Source: Glandiceps talaboti | Taxonomy: Eukaryota; Hemichordata; Enteropneusta; Spengelidae | Assembly: GCF_964340395.1 (NCBI RefSeq) | Contig: NC_135549.1 | Coordinates: forward strand, 17,628,342 to 17,692,341 | DNA: 64,000 bases | Direction: 5' to 3' | Shown here: positions 60,391-64,000 of the stretch, piece by piece | Numbering within the stretch: position 1 is the first letter of the stretch | How the letters are laid out: every line of letters begins with the position of its first letter | Translations under genes and position numbers: made by a program | Notes under the pieces: generated by a model | Told to the model about the DNA's origin: nothing | The model's database searches: none | Seen by the model: the letters and a program-made list of their open reading frames with translations, nothing else

Positions 60391-62709
60391 GTCTAGCGTG
60401 TGTATACAAGAGTGTGTGAGTTCCAGAAACTTGGAGACAAAGAATACATACCATTGTAGCAAGGATTCCAAATGTATCTGATGTACAGTTGAAGAGATTT
60501 GGTTGTGACCAACCCAGTTCTTTAGAACACTGTCTACTAGCAAAACCAAATGATCCCACAGGGCACCTTTCCACTGCTGTTCTACCAAATAATGTCTGCG
60601 GCCACCACATGTTACCTTCATAGTTCTTTGGACATGCTTGGTATATAACTGGAAAAATCATTTGAAAAAAATATAATATATATAAGATTTGTGGTAAAAC
60701 TCGTACATAACTTGGATGTCATTTGTACATTACTGGGATGATGTCACACTGTTCTGTGTGCCTATTATGCATAATGATGATGTCACACTGTTCTGTGTGC
60801 CTATTATGCATAAGGATGATGTCATACTGTTCTGTGTGCCTATTATGCATAAGGATGATGTCACACTGTTGTGTGTGCCTACTGTGCATAAGGATGAGGT
60901 CACACTGTTGTGTGTGCCCTATTGGTGCATAAGGATGATGTCACACTGTTCTGTGTGCCCTATTGGTGCATTAGGATGATGTCACACTGTTGTGTGTGCC
61001 TACTGTGCATAAGGATGATGTCACACTGTTGTGTGTGCCCTATTGGTGCATAAGGATGATGTCACACTGTTCTGTGTGCCCTATTGGTGCATTAGGATGA
61101 TGTCATGCAGTTCTGTATGCCTATTGGTGCACATTTTGGATGATGTCATGCAGTTCTGTGTGCTTATTGTGTATACTTGGCTGATGTTAGCTATCTTACC
61201 TTCACATCCTCTACGAGTTACTTCAGCAAACGGATCTCTGCAGGAATCACACCTTCGTCCTATGACACCACGTTTACATGGACATTGGCCAGTTTCTTGA
61301 TCACAGTCAGTACTATAGGATCCAACATCGTAGCAGTCACAGGCATGACACATGGGACTGTTAGATGGTTTGTACGAATGTGGCTGTAATGTAAACAACA
61401 TGTCACAGAGAACTGTTAGATGGTTTGTACGAATGTGGCTGTAACATATACAACATTACATGATTTGTTGGTTTGTATGAATATGGCTGCAACGTAATCA
61501 ACAATTTTGCTGTTTTGAAACTGTCAACAAGATGAAAACATCTCATACACACTATAGATAATTACAAAAGACTGTTTTGTGAGTGAACTTATTCACTGCA
61601 TCTTTCTCCAGGTTTAAACAGCTAGCAGCTGTTAGAGGAGGGTAGCCCTTGATAGAGGAGGGTAGAAATGTGCTTCTCTTCTATATCCAGACAAGAGGGG
61701 ACTTTTGGCACTTTGTCTTTCCCCTTTCTGTTAGTTCTTTGCTACATGAAGGAAACATCCTTACCTCACAATAGCATTCACCAGTTGTCTTGTTGCATTT
61801 ATCGTCATACCCCAATTCAGTATCACAGGTACATGGTCCACAGATTGGATAACCCCACCATCCGTCTGTACATGGTTGGTCATCTACGCGGTTATCACAG
61901 TAATTTCCATAATACAACTCTGAACATTCACATGTGTAGCCATGAGGTGAGGATTTCAACCGTCGACACTCGGATCTATGCTGGCAGGGATTTAAAGACT
62001 CATCACAGGCGTGAATGCAGTCTTTTCCATAGTAACCTGGAACGTCAAAATATGAAAATATGTATCAACCATAAGTTTCCATGGTAACCTGAAATTTTAA
62101 AACATGATCGTACATAAGGTTTTACCACAGTACCCAGCATCTTTCCCATAATAACAGTTCCAAAACCAAACAACTGAAATTCTGAATAATTATGACTGAG
62201 TTTGCAAGGTTCTGCCATCCTCCTATTATCACCTCCCACCTCTACCCCAGAAGCCTTTGTATTCATGATATGGAAAACATTGAAGAATTGACACTAAAAC
62301 CTGCTGGTGAGCTCATAATGTGTGCTCATTATTGGCAAAAAATCACTGCACATTTAACAAGTGTTTTTTTCTTCACAAAGCTGTAGGTTTCTGACAAAAT
62401 CCTTCAAACCTCAGTTGTCATAAACAGTCTTCTACATCATAAAACAAATATAAATCTGTAAATTTTTGTTCTACAGTTTTGAAATCAATTAAAAAAATGA
62501 TAATCTTGATCCAACTTTAATATATTACCTGGATAGCATTGACAATTGAAACTATCCCAATCACTAACGCAGTCGCTATTGGCAGGGCACGGATTATCAT
62601 GACACAAGTCACCTTCATTGCAACCCTTTCTAGCACCACCAAACCAGATATCGGTATCATCGTCATCATCAGGGTCTCCTATCACGTTGTCTGTACCAAC
62701 TTGTGCACC
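41194..62709 (-). CDS. CELSR: Flamingo/CELSR atypical cadherin adhesion GPCR, C-terminal 1245 aa (5' part outside window)
   Basis: The gene is a planar-polarity and adhesion receptor. Exons: 62529-62709, 61765-62036, 61200-61383, 60452-60648, 59645-59854, 59004-59187, 58492-58729, 57796-57960, 57386-57518, 56216-56419, 55727-55965, 55206-55272, 54576-54655, 52624-52792, 52064-52153, 51232-51424, 49628-49675, 49188-49232, 48933-48974, 47555-47707, 46995-47048, 45419-45448, 44223-44243, 42633-42899, 41194-41465. The sum is 3738 nt with every phase matching. Domains in order: EGF repeats (GCNEGDLCHDNPCPANSDC, CTCDTELGYDDKCN), laminin-type EGF (CHACDCYDVGSYSTDCDQE), HormR (WWPQTLFGRTAVERCPVGS), GAIN, and a GPS (CVFWDFNL, GGWSSAGCHVV, CSCNHMTHFAVLMD) that keeps His and Thr at the cleavage point. 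Then come TM1-2, TM3-4, TM5, TM6-7, and a Ser/Thr-rich tail ending NVSDSE. Cadherin and LamG regions should lie beyond 64000. The 21-, 30- and 54-nt exons are the least certain. Confidence 0.92.
41688..42196. mobile_element. Foldback (inverted-repeat) element in the last CELSR intron
   Basis: The left arm (~41736-41885: ataggcctttccaaa, gccatggtg, acttcctgtctgtgtgtacc, gtataggttac, gatgtctgaa, aacatccctgatttac) is matched by its reverse complement at ~42027-42196. Inside, an inner inverted pair (aggaaattgagaatac...ccctc and tgaggtgatgat) gives a nested hairpin. There is no coding frame. The right arm carries a ~15-bp extra segment (cttgattaatcatagagcac). Confidence 0.8.
44223..44243 (-). other. 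CELSR: Candidate 21-nt CELSR microexon
   Basis: The acceptor follows a pyrimidine-rich run (cttcttttcctgtaac...aactcag) and the donor is gtaagc. Phase 1 on both sides gives VDWNFNP without a stop, so inclusion or skipping is frame-neutral. Confidence 0.5.
45419..45448 (-). other. CELSR: 30-nt CELSR tail microexon
   Basis: Acceptor cttcag, donor gtaaga, phase 1/1, encoding VEDSDWYYGS. The W-Y-Y core recurs in the 42-nt exon at 48933-48974 (AWYYANKVGTGNKR), suggesting related or duplicated cassettes. Confidence 0.6.
45786..45814. repeat. CELSR: Poly-C tract (CELSR intron)
   Basis: A ~25-nt C run, i.e. poly-G on the transcribed sense strand of CELSR. A similar ten-base C run lies at 44370. Confidence 0.85.
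46995..47048 (-). other. CELSR: 54-nt CELSR tail exon
   Basis: Acceptor tttttctacag, donor gtatgc, phase 1/1, encoding EQLNAVQNVHPTMHSTPK. A second in-frame acceptor (aatgcag) would shorten it to 39 nt, also a multiple of three. Confidence 0.55.
49978..50370. repeat. (ACAAC/ATACAAC)n and (AAC)n repeats in a CELSR intron
   Basis: Pentanucleotide-type caacacaatac repeats (49985-50132) and an AAC run (50339-50368). The Thr/Gln/Asn-rich plus-strand frames here are artefacts. Confidence 0.9.
50570..51210. repeat. Two degenerate minisatellites
   Basis: Units of ctatgtgtacatactgctaa, then (a)gaccacatacta(gtt), ~45 bp, up to ~51040. They are followed by four ~42-bp units of gactatgtctatgggtgact, then gtctacacaacatacaagt. 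The second array ends directly at the donor side of the CELSR exon 51232-51424. Confidence 0.85.
51722..51742 (-). other. CELSR: Possible additional CELSR microexon (21 or 24 nt)
   Basis: It lies between two phase-0 exons. A NAGNAG acceptor (tttttttttagcag) precedes 21 or 24 nt encoding (Q)NVVHVQK with no stop, and the donor is gtatga. Frame-neutral. Not included in the main model, because surrounding sequence has repeated look-alike phrases. Confidence 0.3.
53930..54085. repeat. ~40-bp tandem repeat, three copies
   Basis: gatttgtatcacttctagac, then accctgacaacagat repeats in a CELSR intron. The minus-strand 104-codon frame over it is not splice-supported. Confidence 0.75.
56055..56162. repeat. 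(CCCAA)n pentanucleotide repeat and (AAAC)n
   Basis: AAAC units, then CCAACCCAACCC-type pentamers, between the CELSR exons for TM1-2 and TM3-4. It is pentameric, not the TTAGGG telomere repeat. Confidence 0.9.
57280..57324. repeat. 44-nt uninterrupted poly-G tract
   Basis: A G run just downstream (in transcript order) of the GPS exon donor at 57385; on the CELSR sense strand it is poly-C. A shorter GT/G run is at 56710-56742 in the same intron. Assembly length of such a run is unreliable. Confidence 0.85.
58206..58424 (-). other. Unexplained open frame inside a CELSR intron
   Basis: A 72-codon frame (NINDQQSQTILLPDVEFSED and on) with an acceptor-like ttttag at its start. The exons on either side (58492-58729 and 57796-57960) already join in phase to a continuous GAIN sequence. 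Including this one would break the frame or hit a stop. Retained only as a note. Confidence 0.25.
59396..59488. repeat. (CA)n(TA)n microsatellite
   Basis: About 30 CA units followed by ~14 TA units in the CELSR intron between 59187 and 59645. Confidence 0.95.
60313..60389. repeat. (TG)n microsatellite
   Basis: About 37 TG units ~65 bp from the HormR exon donor (60452) on the intron side; CA on the CELSR sense strand. Intronic CA repeats near donors can act as hnRNP L sites; here that is only a possibility. Confidence 0.95.
60735..61180. repeat. ~40-46-bp minisatellite in a CELSR intron, about 10 copies
   Basis: Units of gatgatgtcacactgttctg, then tgtgccctattggtgcataag. The array stops ~20 bp before the exon at 61200. 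Confidence 0.9.
61348..61500 (-). repeat. CELSR: Tandem copies of an exon's acceptor edge (CELSR laminin-EGF exon)
   Basis: The real acceptor and exon start (cattacag then CCACATTCGTACAAACCATC, at 61383) are repeated upstream. A near-identical copy at 61408-61443 has a complete gttacag acceptor. A diverged copy follows at ~61468-61491 (gttgcag then CCATATTCATACAAACCA). Unit ~55-59 bp. Confidence 0.8.
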
Positions 62710-64000
62710 CTACATGGAAAAAAGATAAATTAAGCTTTATACTAAATTATAGGACACTCAGTTTACATATCTCAAGAGGGATAAATTGTAACAAGACAGT
62801 TTAATGGATAAAGAATGATACAATGTAACAAGACAGTTAATGAGTTAAGGCAGGTATGATGTAACACGAAAGAAAACTGAAAGGCCTGCTGGTTCAGATG
62901 AGGATTAAAGTTTAGGTGTGAACTATAGTTGTCAGAAGAGCTATTGGAAAAGTTAATCCAGAACAAAAGAATGATCCTATGTAATCCTAATGGCTCATCT
63001 GATAAGGTGATACTAAAGTGAAATGAACCTGGTATTGAATCATGGCCTTTAATGAATTCAGACAAGATACATTGTAGCAGTGTATACTCTGGGCTGATTA
63101 GTATTAATTTATGCTAATTATATACATGTATTATTAAATGAAGGCTGTTCGATTACAAGACTGAAATAGACAGATGACCAGTTTGTAACTCGTTGTGAAT
63201 TTAAATCGGCCTTTTTTTAATCTTGTAGTCAAGATACAATTCCCATAGTAATCTAGTGACATCTACTTGAACAAAATAACATCTAGATTTAATGAATTGG
63301 AACAAAGAATACTGGAAATATAGCCCAACATGTGATCATAGATTTGTAATGTCTCTGAGTGATACCTATTGTTAATACACATGCCGTGCAAACTAACAAA
63401 AAAAAAAGAAACAGGAAAAGAAAAGACAGATATACGAATACCAATTCTATTGAATATTTCTTTACAATTTGCACACTGCAATCATGTTTGGCTACTATAT
63501 CTCTGTGGAAAACATCTTTATTTGCACACCTTTCAGTGAGTGAATAGTCTTACTCTACTAAGACACGTCCGACACTCCTCGGGGAGACTCCTTCTCATCT
63601 CAGATTCGATGTCTATCGCTACGGTAACTATCTGTCTTGAATGTTAACTCTAAATCCAATTACAACATTGTATTTGTAGCCGTTCAAATCAAACATTCTA
63701 TTTCCTCTCATCAATCATGTTCAGCTTTTGGCAAACATGTCATGTTTGTTGGCATGATTACAGTGGTTGGGTGAAGTGATAGTGGGCATGATAATAATGA
63801 CTCACAGGTAATCGTCAATTCAAGAGATAACATCCTTCTCTCCCACGATCTAACTTGGATGTGCATTTAATTTAACATGTATACGATTTCTATATTGTAC
63901 AAATAGTATAGTATTAAACGTGTAATGTATACAATTGGAAAGTTCAAGCCAGGAAATTTATTTGGAAGTCTCTGTTCTTCTGTCTTATATAACGTAGCTT
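62710..64000 (-). other. CELSR: CELSR intron, no exon recognised
   Basis: Upstream of the exon at 62709 I find no further splice-bounded coding segment to the window edge. Remaining frames are under 100 codons with no EGF, LamG or cadherin motif. The next upstream exons should lie beyond 64000. Confidence 0.5.

Overview
The window is eukaryotic nuclear DNA from an animal. Its genes are split by GT-AG introns, and it is rich in microsatellites, minisatellites, foldback elements and LINE sequence. The gene set (a flamingo/CELSR adhesion GPCR, SEC13, a serine racemase-like enzyme, GPI-anchored Ly6 proteins) together with an L1/Tx1-like LINE fits a non-vertebrate bilaterian, probably marine. I cannot place it in a phylum from sequence alone.

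Layout. 1-3133: 5' half of an L1-like LINE on the minus strand (ORF1 and the first ~720 codons of ORF2, no stop seen). 4886-19370: a tandem segmental duplication carrying two plus-strand Ly6/uPAR (three-finger, GPI-anchored) genes. Copy A (exons in 5107-8593) has no signal-peptide exon in the window. Copy B (13357-18524) is a complete 4-exon, 154-residue model. Copy A has a ~2 kb inverted-repeat element in an intron; copy B has the matching empty site. A ~1 kb piece of the next gene has been copied into an intron of copy B. 19690-26746: complete 6-exon minus-strand serine racemase/threonine dehydratase-like gene (328 aa). Its intron 3 opens with a ~2 kb array of 52-bp units, each repeating the splice donor. 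It sits head-to-head, 221 bp from ATG to ATG, with SEC13 (26968-34853, plus strand, 9 exons, 317 aa). A 2 kb long-inverted-repeat transposon lies in SEC13 intron 1. 35555-41190: downstream regions with two minisatellites. 41194-62709: 3' part of a flamingo/CELSR gene on the minus strand. It covers the end of the extracellular region (EGF, laminin-EGF, HormR, GAIN/GPS), seven TM helices and a cytoplasmic tail, 25 exons and 1245 codons in phase; the 5' part lies beyond the window. The tail is built from a run of short phase-1/phase-1 exons that could be combined freely.

The genes do not form one pathway: SEC13 acts in COPII and nuclear pores, the racemase-like enzyme in amino-acid metabolism, CELSR in planar polarity and adhesion, the Ly6 proteins at the cell surface. 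The most unusual signals are (1) splice-site sequences amplified as tandem repeats at exon edges and (2) a dispersed set of 12-32 bp insertions, all starting CATAGACCCTCC and flanked by 7-bp direct repeats, one of which has an empty-site control within the window. All splice models come from reading the sequence by eye; phases add up in every model, but no transcript evidence was available.
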